Source: a virus. From it: 29,627 bases of DNA. Location of the stretch: positions 1-29,627 of IMG/VR virus record IMGVR_UViG_3300024327_001041. The stretch is one strand, 5' to 3'. Every line of letters starts with the position of its first letter. The first letter of the stretch is position 1. The translations under genes and the position numbers were made by a program. Positions 14,450 to 20,999 of this stretch are shown here, piece by piece. The notes under the pieces were generated by a model. That model saw only the letters and a list, made by a program, of their open reading frames with translations. It made no database searches and was not told the DNA's origin.

Positions 14450-14603
14450 CTAAATCCTCACCAAATAATGCTATTTTAATGTCTTTATAAGTTTTTCTTC
14501 TCTCTGCTAAAACTGGACTACTTGTATATCTATAATACTCAATCATTTCTTCAAGATACTCTTTTACTTCCAAATAATCTTCTACTGGTGTTCTGTTTAA
14601 CAT
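14403..14603 (-). CDS. small helical protein, 66 aa
   Basis: Strong ribosome site TTAGGAGGCTATC before ATG 14603. Helical and charged (VEDYLEVKEYLEEMIEYYRY...), then an acidic stretch LFGEDLDDGDTG. The last 15 codons overlap the start of thyX by 47 bp in another frame, and the tail (TKSTRAWFC) is probably a by-product of that overlap. Not recognised. It lies between gp61 and thyX. Confidence 0.55.
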   Translation of the reverse strand: MLNRTPVEDYLEVKEYLEEMIEYYRYTSSPVLAERRKTYKDIKIALFGEDLDDGDTGTKSTRAWFC

Positions 14604-14612
14604 GATAGCCTC

Positions 14613-15608
14613 CTAACATTTTCTCCACCGAGAAAGTGCAAAATTGGCTTGTAAACCAGAATAGGTATTAGTATCTATAACACTTATAATCTCTTCACTA
14701 GTCATTCCATTTAATATCATGTCATTGATATCCTTACCATCAATACCATCTGGCCATATACAAACCTTATAACCATTAGTAATAAACTTCTCTATCGAAT
14801 GAACAATCTCTTTATTGCGTCTTTCATTGTCGAGAACTATGATAGTTTCAAGATCAAACACATTAAACTTTATACCTGCCATTGCCATACAGTTAGGTAG
14901 GAATAAACTATCAAATGGGCCCTCTACGCAATACTTCCTTTTCCTTTCGTTGATTCGTTCTTGGCCATATATTAAGTCTTCAACTCCTTTCATTTTAATT
15001 GTTATATATTTACAAGCATCCTTCGGGTCAAATGACCTTCCTTGAAACCCGATAATATTATTCTTCTTATCAAAGAATGGTATAACTAATCTAGGCGTGT
15101 CTCCTTTTAATGTAGGGAATTTATTTGGTGATACTTTATTAGTCCACTTTTTGAATTCAGTGCAAAAATAAAGTTTGCTGAAATATCGCTCTGGTATTAA
15201 TCTCCTTTCCAAGTATTGTCTTGCTGGGTGATTCTTTTCCAATGAAGATATTGTTTGAAGTCCTTGAAGAACATTATTAAACTCTGGAACAAAATTAAAC
15301 TTAGAAGTACTAACAGTTGGTTTGACAAGTTTTTTCTCCTTATATTGTTCAGTAACATATTCCCTGTGTAAAGATGGATTTATCTTTTCAAGAAATTTAC
15401 TGAAGCTCGTTCCAAACTCACAATTATGACATCGGTAAAAATACTTATTCTGCTTTTCGTAAATAAAACCTCTAGCCTTACTCTTATTCTTTTGGGAATC
15501 TCCACAAATAGGACATCGGAAATTCCACAAACTACTTGTTTTCTGCTTAAACTTTTCCAGTATACTGGAACACATACTAATATATTTTATGTCGATATAG
15601 GTACACAT
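14613..15608 (-). CDS. 61: DNA primase (T4 gp61-type)
   Basis: A 331-residue primase: zinc-binding domain with Cys32, Cys35, Cys60 and Cys63 (RCPICGDS...YRCHNC), then a TOPRIM domain with Glu229 (YCVEGPFDSL) and the acidic VLDNE block (Asp260, Glu262), as in T4 gp61. It makes pentaribonucleotide primers with gp41 helicase, encoded at the right edge. Start taken at ATG 15608; a GTG one codon upstream sits at slightly better distance from GAGGAG and is possible. In T4, 61 and 41 are neighbours; here about 12.7 kb lies between them. Confidence 0.9.
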   Translation of the reverse strand: MCTYIDIKYISMCSSILEKFKQKTSSLWNFRCPICGDSQKNKSKARGFIYEKQNKYFYRCHNCEFGTSFSKFLEKINPSLHREYVTEQYKEKKLVKPTVSTSKFNFVPEFNNVLQGLQTISSLEKNHPARQYLERRLIPERYFSKLYFCTEFKKWTNKVSPNKFPTLKGDTPRLVIPFFDKKNNIIGFQGRSFDPKDACKYITIKMKGVEDLIYGQERINERKRKYCVEGPFDSLFLPNCMAMAGIKFNVFDLETIIVLDNERRNKEIVHSIEKFITNGYKVCIWPDGIDGKDINDMILNGMTSEEIISVIDTNTYSGLQANFALSRWRKC

Positions 15609-15617
15609 CACAATTCT

Positions 15618-16715
15618 TTACTCCTCTATTCTATATATACTCCCAAATGTAGTACTTGTCGCATCCTTCCACGAAACATCTTCCTGTCTCACATATCCTT
15701 CCTGTGGTATTTTTTCTGTTAAGTATAACTCCATCATCGTCAATAATCCGATAGCAGTTGTATATTCAATAGCTGTCAAATGTCTACCATTGATATCTCT
15801 TGGACGAAAGATTTTAAGATAACTACGTTCATCATCCATACCCTTACCACTAGCTGATGCATAAAGTATTACTGCATCCTTTCTGGTTTTTGGAATCTTA
15901 CTGAATATCCCTGTTAAAACTGTTTGTGGAATTTTTAAGTCATTAAAAAGAAAATCAACATAATCATGGTGTCCAATTCTTCTTAATGTTTTGTAGTTAA
16001 GACTTAATAATTTATGTTTACCATCCATTGATTTAGCAAATGTTCCTAAACCACCAGAAGTATTAAAAGCCTCATACTCTCTACCGTCAAGTGTAATCTT
16101 TTCGTATCCTGTCAATGCATCTACTGTATTGTATTTTCCATTTTCTAATACTTGACAGTCACCAAGATACTCATTGACTAAACCTTCACCACTCCATGAA
16201 GTATAATATCTTAGTTTGTTTGAAGCATTCTGTGATAATGCTCCAACACGAATTTTTACACTTGTAGGATTTTCTATATCTTTGAGTAAGTCATTTGCTA
16301 CAACAGTAGACATTCCTGGCGCAAGTCCACAATGTGGCATAGTGAAAGGAATCTTATCTGATTTAAGGGAATCTATAAACTTATCAAGTGCATCATCCTC
16401 TGACAAATCAAAGTATGGTACACCCAACTCAAAACAAGCTTTGTATAAGTTTATATTTTGATGAAACGGAAGTGCGTTAACGATAAGAGTTTTACCATTA
16501 ACGAATTGATTGAATTGAGTACAATGACCATCGTAAGTTGGTTTTGTAATATCCAACTTATAATAATCATCATCATTGATGAAAATATTGTGTTTTTCAA
16601 TCTGATCAGCTATAGATATTTTGTATCCACAGCCGGTACTATTGAGTAGTTGATATATTGTGGAGCCAATAGTTCCAGCTCCAACTATTCCGATATGTAT
16701 ATTCTCAGTTTTCAT
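15618..16715 (-). CDS. saccharopine dehydrogenase-like oxidoreductase
   Basis: A 365-residue protein with an N-terminal Rossmann fold (IGIVGAGTIGSTI, about 8-20), VNALPFH (about 80) and PYFDLSED (about 98). Next comes PHCGLAPGMSTVVA (about 129-142), the blocks of the saccharopine/lysine dehydrogenase family. NTSGGLGTF and TAIEYTTAIG fit the C-terminal domain. Members reduce or oxidise amino-acid imines (saccharopine, lysine, carboxynorspermidine), so substrate cannot be set from the sequence. An unusual metabolic gene for a phage. No Shine-Dalgarno is seen; a promoter lies immediately upstream, so the mRNA may be leaderless. Confidence 0.85.
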   Translation of the reverse strand: MKTENIHIGIVGAGTIGSTIYQLLNSTGCGYKISIADQIEKHNIFINDDDYYKLDITKPTYDGHCTQFNQFVNGKTLIVNALPFHQNINLYKACFELGVPYFDLSEDDALDKFIDSLKSDKIPFTMPHCGLAPGMSTVVANDLLKDIENPTSVKIRVGALSQNASNKLRYYTSWSGEGLVNEYLGDCQVLENGKYNTVDALTGYEKITLDGREYEAFNTSGGLGTFAKSMDGKHKLLSLNYKTLRRIGHHDYVDFLFNDLKIPQTVLTGIFSKIPKTRKDAVILYASASGKGMDDERSYLKIFRPRDINGRHLTAIEYTTAIGLLTMMELYLTEKIPQEGYVRQEDVSWKDATSTTFGSIYRIEE

Positions 16716-16721
16716 ACTATA

Positions 16722-16750
16722 ATAATAACATATAAAAAGTTAATAAACAA
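16722..16750 (-). promoter_or_regulatory. candidate promoter for dehydrogenase/primase genes
   Basis: Minus strand TTGTTT (16750-16745), 17-bp spacer, TATTAT (16727-16722), with the ATG beginning 7 bases later at 16715. If used, the transcript would start at or next to the ATG. It sits exactly at the border between the late island and the metabolism genes. The region is very AT-rich, so chance is a real alternative. Confidence 0.4.
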
Positions 16751-16758
16751 GGAAGAAC

Positions 16759-17127
16759 TTACCCGCCAAATAAGCTGCTAAATACTCCCTTTCCCATTAA
16801 AGCACTGATTACCGTGATGCCACCAAAAAATATCCATATCCAGCGTTCTGCTTGGCTTATTCTTTTATGAATAGAAGCGTGTTCAGTTGTAGCTTTATCT
16901 CTGACACCTTGATGATAAGTCAATTCAGTCTGAATATGCTTATCTAGCCTAGTGTGAATCTTAGCAATATCTTCTTGTCTTTGCGTATTCTTTAATGTAA
17001 AATGTTCTTTTAAAAATTCTTTATCTTTTTCAAGTTCCTTCAATACATATTCTAAATGTTCAATATCCTTCTGTATTTCTAATATTTGTGCTGCTGACTC
17101 TCTGGATTGTTTTTCGTTATCGTCCAC
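16759..17127 (-). CDS. coiled-coil protein with C-terminal TM (XhlA-like)
   Basis: A 122-residue protein: a long charged coiled coil (about 1-95), then one membrane helix (WIWIFFGGITVISALMG) and a short tail. This layout resembles hemolysin XhlA-type phage proteins that act beside holins, and is the reverse of an Rz i-spanin (TM at the N-terminus). It overlaps a small lipoprotein gene by 11 bp, suggesting they work together, perhaps in lysis. No endolysin is visible in the window. Confidence 0.6.
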   Translation of the reverse strand: MDDNEKQSRESAAQILEIQKDIEHLEYVLKELEKDKEFLKEHFTLKNTQRQEDIAKIHTRLDKHIQTELTYHQGVRDKATTEHASIHKRISQAERWIWIFFGGITVISALMGKGVFSSLFGG

Positions 17128-17335
17128 CTTCTCGACAGTCCTCTAGTTGTTTTACCATTGAATTTTCTGCATTAAATCTATCTTTAATCCAGCGTGGTGT
17201 TACTTCGTAATTTCCATTAGGCAACTTTGTCATTTGAGCTTCACCGACAATCCTAACAGATGGTTTTTGATATGCATTACTAGTACCACATCCAATCAAA
17301 ACAATTAAACAAAATCCTAACATGACATTTTTCAT
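17117..17335 (-). CDS. small lipoprotein, 72 aa
   Basis: Signal peptide with lipobox: MKNVMLGFCLIVLIGCGTSN, lipidation at Cys16 after LIG. A short mature domain follows (NYEVTPRWIKDRFNAENS). Probably outer-membrane anchored. Pairing with the adjacent coiled-coil membrane protein recalls an o-spanin with an inner-membrane partner, but the partner's topology is not Rz-like, so the lysis role is only a hypothesis. Confidence 0.7.
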   Translation of the reverse strand: MKNVMLGFCLIVLIGCGTSNAYQKPSVRIVGEAQMTKLPNGNYEVTPRWIKDRFNAENSMVKQLEDCREGGR

Positions 17336-17337
17336 TA

Positions 17338-17550
17338 TTATCCCTTTCGACCAGTACTCCCGCCTCTGGATCGTTCAGCTAAATATTCAAACATTGAGTC
17401 GATACCTTCAACATCAGCATCGGCCAACGAATTATCCATTTCCTTTTTTCTATTTTTGAATTCTTCAAAACTTGCTTTATCAGAATTCTTATCAATCTTA
17501 TCCATAATCTTCAAACCAAGACCTAAAGCGTTTCCAATAAGATTTAACAT
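17338..17550 (-). CDS. small phage protein, 70 aa
   Basis: N-terminal amphipathic/hydrophobic segment (MLNLIGNALGLGLKIMDKI) and a charged remainder ending in a Gly/Arg-rich tail (SRGGSTGRKG). Not recognised. It stands between the HNH gene and the lipoprotein, with 1-2 bp spacing on either side, so it is co-expressed with the presumed late genes. Confidence 0.6.
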   Translation of the reverse strand: MLNLIGNALGLGLKIMDKIDKNSDKASFEEFKNRKKEMDNSLADADVEGIDSMFEYLAERSRGGSTGRKG

Positions 17551-17551
17551 T

Positions 17552-18364
17552 TTATTTCTCCAGTTGTGAATATTTTTTTAAGTATACCATATGCCCTGTC
17601 TTATCATCCTGTACTATGATAGACTGTTTAGGATTCTTCTTTGCATAACCATGAATCTTTTTCCCGTAGTCTGATTCTGTATCAATATGTTTATTCCAAT
17701 GTGCGTGTTTCTTTTTACCATCTTGACATCTTGAAAAATCATCTTGATTAACTTTAAACACTGGCATACTTGCAAATGTTGTATCAGGTGTAAAATCAGG
17801 CATAGGAGTTTGTTCTCCCTCTTCCCTCAATCGTGGCTCTGTCCTGTTGTATTTCTGTGTTACTACTGAAAGATTCTTTGTATCATTATTTAATGGATTA
17901 TTATCTTTATGATGTACATCCATCTTATCGTTCTTTTTCACTTTTCCTTTTTTCACCATTAGTCTCCTCGCTCTCAAACGAGCTGCGTTCTTTTCACGCT
18001 GCTCTGGTTGTGCATGATAATTATCATACTCTTTACGATAGTTACGTTCCGTCAATCCCATTTTTTTTCTTAATGCATCAATCTCTTTTTTAATTTCTTT
18101 TTGTTTTGGTGAACCAGAAAAACTTTTAAAAGCTTTGTTATATAATTTGAGAAGTTTTTCTCTATCAGCTGGACTACCCTTTTCTTCTTTCTTTATCACT
18201 AAATTCTTATCTGGTTTTCTACCAACTTCATAAGTAGCCTTTAATCGTTTGACGATCTTACTTTTCTTTTTCTTTCTTTTCCAAGTTGTCTTATCGTCAC
18301 CAGTACCAACTACAGCAGAACCTGTAGCATTTGTTGGTGCATCTTCTTTATGTATTTTTTTCAT
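17552..18364 (-). CDS. HNH endonuclease-domain protein, 270 aa
   Basis: N-terminal leader MKKIHKEDAPTNATGSAVVG followed by a Lys-rich region. A central HNH motif at about 149-170 (DVHHKDNNPLNN with His151/His152, then NLSVVTQKYN) is an ββα-metal nuclease fold. The C-terminal domain has FKVNQDDFSRC and SIIVQDDKTGHMVYLKK. The leader (E-DAPTNATG) looks like a phage-specific N-terminal tag and might be another head-processing site, though it does not match the F-x-x-F leader of the other island proteins. Position among structural genes suggests a virion or packaging role rather than homing. Confidence 0.75.
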   Translation of the reverse strand: MKKIHKEDAPTNATGSAVVGTGDDKTTWKRKKKKSKIVKRLKATYEVGRKPDKNLVIKKEEKGSPADREKLLKLYNKAFKSFSGSPKQKEIKKEIDALRKKMGLTERNYRKEYDNYHAQPEQREKNAARLRARRLMVKKGKVKKNDKMDVHHKDNNPLNNDTKNLSVVTQKYNRTEPRLREEGEQTPMPDFTPDTTFASMPVFKVNQDDFSRCQDGKKKHAHWNKHIDTESDYGKKIHGYAKKNPKQSIIVQDDKTGHMVYLKKYSQLEK

Positions 18365-18819
18365 TCTAAGGTATCCAATAAGTTTGTAAGTGCAAGTGTA
18401 AATCTCTGCCTCTCTTCACCCGAAAAACCTTTTATCTTCTGAGCATATCCACCGTTGATTAGTTTTTTTAATACTGGTGCAGAGTTTGGAATCAATCTAT
18501 TTGCTGGTAATATTGGTCTTTCTATAAGCTGTTCTTTTTCATTTTCTTCTTTCAATAATAAAATAGCAGCTGCAGCATAAGAACCAAACTTACTTCTTCC
18601 GCCAGGAACTTGATTTAAAATTCGTTTAAGGTTAAAAACAAATCTAATCAAAACAGTATAAGAATTTTTCTCTTTACTGTCTTTTAATTCTTTATACTTT
18701 CTAAGAACCTTTCCCTTGTCATCAATAATACCATACTTATAGGCATCTTGCTCATCCCATGGCGTTACTAATGTTTTTATGATTCTATATGTTATATAGG
18801 TATCTACAATTGCTGACAT
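18361..18819 (-). CDS. conserved phage hypothetical protein, 152 aa
   Basis: Contains IKTLVTPWDEQDAYKYGIID, then SYTVLIRFVFNLKRIL, SYAAAAILLL and a C-terminal helical block. The 'DAYKxGIID-x-x-GKVLxKY' start is a pattern I associate with a T4-like marine phage family that occurs next to the following gene. Function unknown. ATGA overlap with the HNH gene; adjacent to the 121-aa gene with no spacer. Confidence 0.7.
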   Translation of the reverse strand: MSAIVDTYITYRIIKTLVTPWDEQDAYKYGIIDDKGKVLRKYKELKDSKEKNSYTVLIRFVFNLKRILNQVPGGRSKFGSYAAAAILLLKEENEKEQLIERPILPANRLIPNSAPVLKKLINGGYAQKIKGFSGEERQRFTLALTNLLDTLE

Positions 18820-19185
18820 TTATTTTATATTCCTTAAAACTTTTATGACTCCATCATCCAGATTTATATCTTCATCATCATCTGGCATTTTATTAATATA
18901 AATTAAAAATGTTTTCAATGCTGGATGAAAACTTTTTTCTACTCTAAAAAATAATATTCTTGTAGCAGCTGTTGCTTCAAAAACATTATAAAAAGTAATT
19001 AGATGATTAAGAACTAATCTTTCTTTAAGAATATCTTCTGAATAATATCTTTTCAGTAACCTACGAATATAATGTATTCGTTTGATATCCTCAAAAAACT
19101 CTTTTATATCTTTACAATGTGGGTTATCATAATGAAGTAATGCATACATCATATAATTACCATTCGTCAACTTATTAAATCTCAT
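18820..19185 (-). CDS. conserved phage hypothetical protein, 121 aa
   Basis: Helical soluble protein: YMMYALLHYDNPHCKDIKEF, RIHYIRRLLKRYYSEDILKE and RLVLNHLITFYNVFEATAAT, an arrangement I associate with a small protein of cyanophages and other marine T4-like phages. Function unknown. Starts at ATG 19185 behind GAGGGAAT. Forms a pair with the 152-aa gene. Confidence 0.72.
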   Translation of the reverse strand: MRFNKLTNGNYMMYALLHYDNPHCKDIKEFFEDIKRIHYIRRLLKRYYSEDILKERLVLNHLITFYNVFEATAATRILFFRVEKSFHPALKTFLIYINKMPDDDEDINLDDGVIKVLRNIK

Positions 19186-19209
19186 ATTCCCTCTTACATA
19201 AATACTGCT

Positions 19210-19217
19210 AATTTATA
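19210..19217 (-). promoter_or_regulatory. possible T4-type late promoter
   Basis: Minus strand TATAAATT, one base off the T4 late consensus TATAAATA, 24 bp before ATG 19185. It overlaps the end of the 20-aa ORF. Position is right for a late start of the 121-aa and downstream genes, but a single mismatch in AT-rich DNA makes it uncertain. Confidence 0.35.
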
Positions 19218-19275
19218 CCTGTGCATCATAATAATCTTTAGACAATTCACCACTTGTTATAGGAGTCCAAGCCAT
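19213..19275 (-). CDS. mini-ORF, 20 aa
   Basis: ATG 19275 (MAWTPITSGELSKDYYDAQV, then stop) behind AAAAGGAAAAT. The peptide reads like the start of a normal phage protein, so it may be the remaining N-terminus of a lost gene or a genuine micro-peptide. It fills the only gap in this stretch. Confidence 0.4.
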   Translation of the reverse strand: MAWTPITSGELSKDYYDAQV

Positions 19276-19276
19276 T

Positions 19277-19723
19277 TTATTTTCCTTTTTTTGGATACAT
19301 TTTTAAAAATCTTTTCTCATACCATTCATCATGGTCTTTATACTTATAAACAGATGCAGTAGACTTATTTACACTTCTCCAATCTTCTTTTTCTGTCAAT
19401 TTCCACATAGACCATCGTTTAACAATATAATAACTATAAGGATTTTCACCTATAGCTGAAACTAAAATCCAATGGTCAGCATTATCCGTAACCTCAATGG
19501 TACACCTCTCCTTACAAGCATAAGCTTCAATTAAGAAATATGCAATAATGATATCGTATACACCATCCCCATCAGTATCAAAATAAAGTGATACTGTACG
19601 GGGGATTTGTTCTGGAATCCACTCTACTAATTTATCAATAGTGGGCTCCTCAAATTGTTTGTTTTCCTCAGCAGAAACAAAACCTGTTAATAACAAAAAT
19701 AATAAACAGGCTAACCTAAACAT
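19277..19723 (-). CDS. exported protein with DxDxDG loop, 148 aa
   Basis: Sec signal peptide (MFRLACLLFLLLTGFVSA/E) and a soluble domain holding FDTDGDGVYDI (about 48-58), a Ca2+-binding-loop pattern of dockerin or thrombospondin-repeat type. Two Cys (ACKERC) could form a disulfide in the periplasm. Not recognised as a named family. It lies next to a structural gene, so it may be either virion-associated or periplasmic. Confidence 0.68.
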   Translation of the reverse strand: MFRLACLLFLLLTGFVSAEENKQFEEPTIDKLVEWIPEQIPRTVSLYFDTDGDGVYDIIIAYFLIEAYACKERCTIEVTDNADHWILVSAIGENPYSYYIVKRWSMWKLTEKEDWRSVNKSTASVYKYKDHDEWYEKRFLKMYPKKGK

Positions 19724-20289
19724 TAGGCAGCGACTGTAATATTAGTTGTAGCAGCCTGTGCTGAATGTGTGCGTGCTGAATCAGTATTTGTACCAGCATC
19801 CTTGATCGTTCCAGCTGCAGTAACAGCATCAGCACCAACTGAAAGTACATCACCAACAGTAGTTGCATCAGCAGCAACAGTTGCTGTGAATGTCAAACGG
19901 TTTGTACCAGTTCCACTTGCATATGAAAGTGTTACGTTTCTTGAAGGAGTGTCATTTGTTACAGTTAACAATGGTGTACCAGTAACATCTACTTTTTCAT
20001 TATAAATTACTTCAGCACTAAATGCACCACCAGCAGCAGCACCCAATGAAGTTGTAATAAAACGTGTAGAACTAATCGTACCAGCTGCAAGTTTAGCTGT
20101 TCCTGCTGTACCACCAGACAAATCACCAATAGCTACAAGTATTTCTTCATGTACTCGACCAGCACGACCACCAGTTCCAGCAGTTCGTTTTACCCATCCT
20201 TCTTTAGTTGCATAAACATCTCGTTTTTCAGCGTCTGTTAAATGCTTTGGTTTACTTTCATCCGTTGTTGAAGCTCCCCATAAACTCAT
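19723..20289 (-). CDS. virion structural protein, Ala/Thr-rich, 188 aa
   Basis: Starts MSLWGASTTDESKPKHLTDA and DVYATKEGWVKRTAGTGGRA, the opening of a family of T4-like marine phage structural proteins. The rest is an Ala/Thr/Gly/Ser-rich beta domain (VDVTGTPLLTVTND, RLTFTATVAADATTVGD), likely Ig-like or head/fibre decoration. No catalytic motif. Its base composition is visibly less AT-rich than its neighbours. Confidence 0.75.
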   Translation of the reverse strand: MSLWGASTTDESKPKHLTDAEKRDVYATKEGWVKRTAGTGGRAGRVHEEILVAIGDLSGGTAGTAKLAAGTISSTRFITTSLGAAAGGAFSAEVIYNEKVDVTGTPLLTVTNDTPSRNVTLSYASGTGTNRLTFTATVAADATTVGDVLSVGADAVTAAGTIKDAGTNTDSARTHSAQAATTNITVAA

Positions 20290-20290
20290 C

Positions 20291-20590
20291 TTATTTCTCC
20301 TCTGTTAAAAAATCTCTATTATCTACAAGTTTACTTGGTGACGAACTTGTAATATTTTCTTTTTTATTTTGTTTTTGTTTTTGTTTTGGTACAGGTGCCT
20401 TTGTTGGTTTTGTTGCACCTGTTCCATAAATAACTTTTATTCTATCACCTGTTTCATCAAGTTCAAATTCTATTTCTTGACAGTTTTTTAATCCACCATC
20501 AACAATATTAATATTAAAATTATATGTATTACCCTCACTTAAAACTTGTCCTGTATCACCATGTAAACCACCAATTGTTCCTTTAGGCAT
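20291..20590 (-). CDS. small structural-region protein, 99 aa
   Basis: Start placed at ATG 20590 (MPKGTIGGLHGDTGQVLSEG) behind AAAGGAATATT; the longer in-frame version runs through the rRNA-like hairpin and is not credible. N-terminal beta-rich domain, then a Lys/Gln/Pro-rich linker (APVPKQKQKQNKK) and a short tail. Not recognised. It follows the hairpin leader directly, so that element could control it. Confidence 0.65.
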   Translation of the reverse strand: MPKGTIGGLHGDTGQVLSEGNTYNFNINIVDGGLKNCQEIEFELDETGDRIKVIYGTGATKPTKAPVPKQKQKQNKKENITSSSPSKLVDNRDFLTEEK

Positions 20591-20605
20591 AATATTCCTT
20601 TCAGT

Positions 20606-20697
20606 AATTATTGCCACTAACAAGTCCTTGTCGGGTAAGTTCAGTCCCACACGAATGGCGTAGTTTAGAAATTATCCACCTGTTAGTGGCAATTATT
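20606..20697 (-). ncRNA. inverted repeat enclosing a 23S rRNA-like segment (antisense)
   Basis: Arms 20606-20621 and 20682-20697 pair over 16 positions with one mismatch (12 bp perfect: ATTGCCACTAAC/GTTAGTGGCAAT), enclosing 60 nt. Within the loop, plus-strand 20625-20662 aligns without gaps to E. coli 23S rRNA domain IV (about 1940-1977). It has TCCTTGTCGGGTAAGTTC (18 identical), seven bases with three matches, then CACGAATGGCGTA (13 identical): 34 of 38. The local transcripts are minus-strand, so the leader RNA would display an antisense copy in the loop of a long hairpin, ending just before the ribosome site of the 99-aa gene. Whether it is transcribed, and in which sense, is unknown. The alignment is from memory of the conserved E. 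coli sequence. Confidence 0.75.
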
Positions 20698-20701
20698 ATA
20701 A

Positions 20702-20893
20702 TTATTTATTTTTGTTGTGATGTACGTTCAGTGCCAACCAATTCATAATAGGCCAAATTTTTCCCAAAATAGGAAGTTTTTCAGCATACTCATCTTTCAG
20801 TGCCATCGTAAGTGCATTTGCAATTACAACGATTGAACAAGCTGTACCCCACCATGCCTGAGATGATCCCCAAGCTACCATTAATGATTCCAT
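20702..20893 (-). CDS. small membrane protein, holin candidate, 63 aa
   Basis: MESLMVAWGSSQAWWGTACS opens one clear membrane segment (about 13-30); a second weaker one may lie near 42-56 (LGKIWPIMNWLALNV). Short basic tail (HHNKNK). Strong ribosome site AAAGGAGGATATCTG. Size, topology and late position suit a holin or accessory membrane protein, but no family is recognised. Confidence 0.6.
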   Translation of the reverse strand: MESLMVAWGSSQAWWGTACSIVVIANALTMALKDEYAEKLPILGKIWPIMNWLALNVHHNKNK

Positions 20894-20927
20894 CAGATAT
20901 CCTCCTTTATTGTTTAGTTAGAGTAAA

Positions 20928-20999
20928 TTAGTGATACAGATAACCAGCAACTGCCCAACCCGCCAAAAAGATAAGGGCTTTACATAGATATGGATGCAT
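20928..20999 (-). CDS. single-pass mini membrane protein, 23 aa
   Basis: MHPYLCKALIFLAGWAVAGY plus LYH: a 23-residue hydrophobic peptide with ribosome site AAAAAGGAGAACTATA. It overlaps the end of the nucleotidyltransferase gene by 20 bp and precedes the holin candidate. Likely a membrane peptide; function unknown. Confidence 0.55.
   Translation of the reverse strand: MHPYLCKALIFLAGWAVAGYLYH

Noticed and set aside
20591-20650. Longer N-terminus for the 99-aa protein
   Set aside because: Would translate through the rRNA-like hairpin, while ATG 20590 has its own AAAGGA site.
20606-20697. Rho-independent terminator
   Set aside because: The 60-nt loop is far too long and no U tract follows on either strand.
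20606-20697. Hammerhead or other small self-cleaving ribozyme
   Set aside because: No CUGANGA/GAAA core or other ribozyme signature found; the rRNA match explains the loop better.
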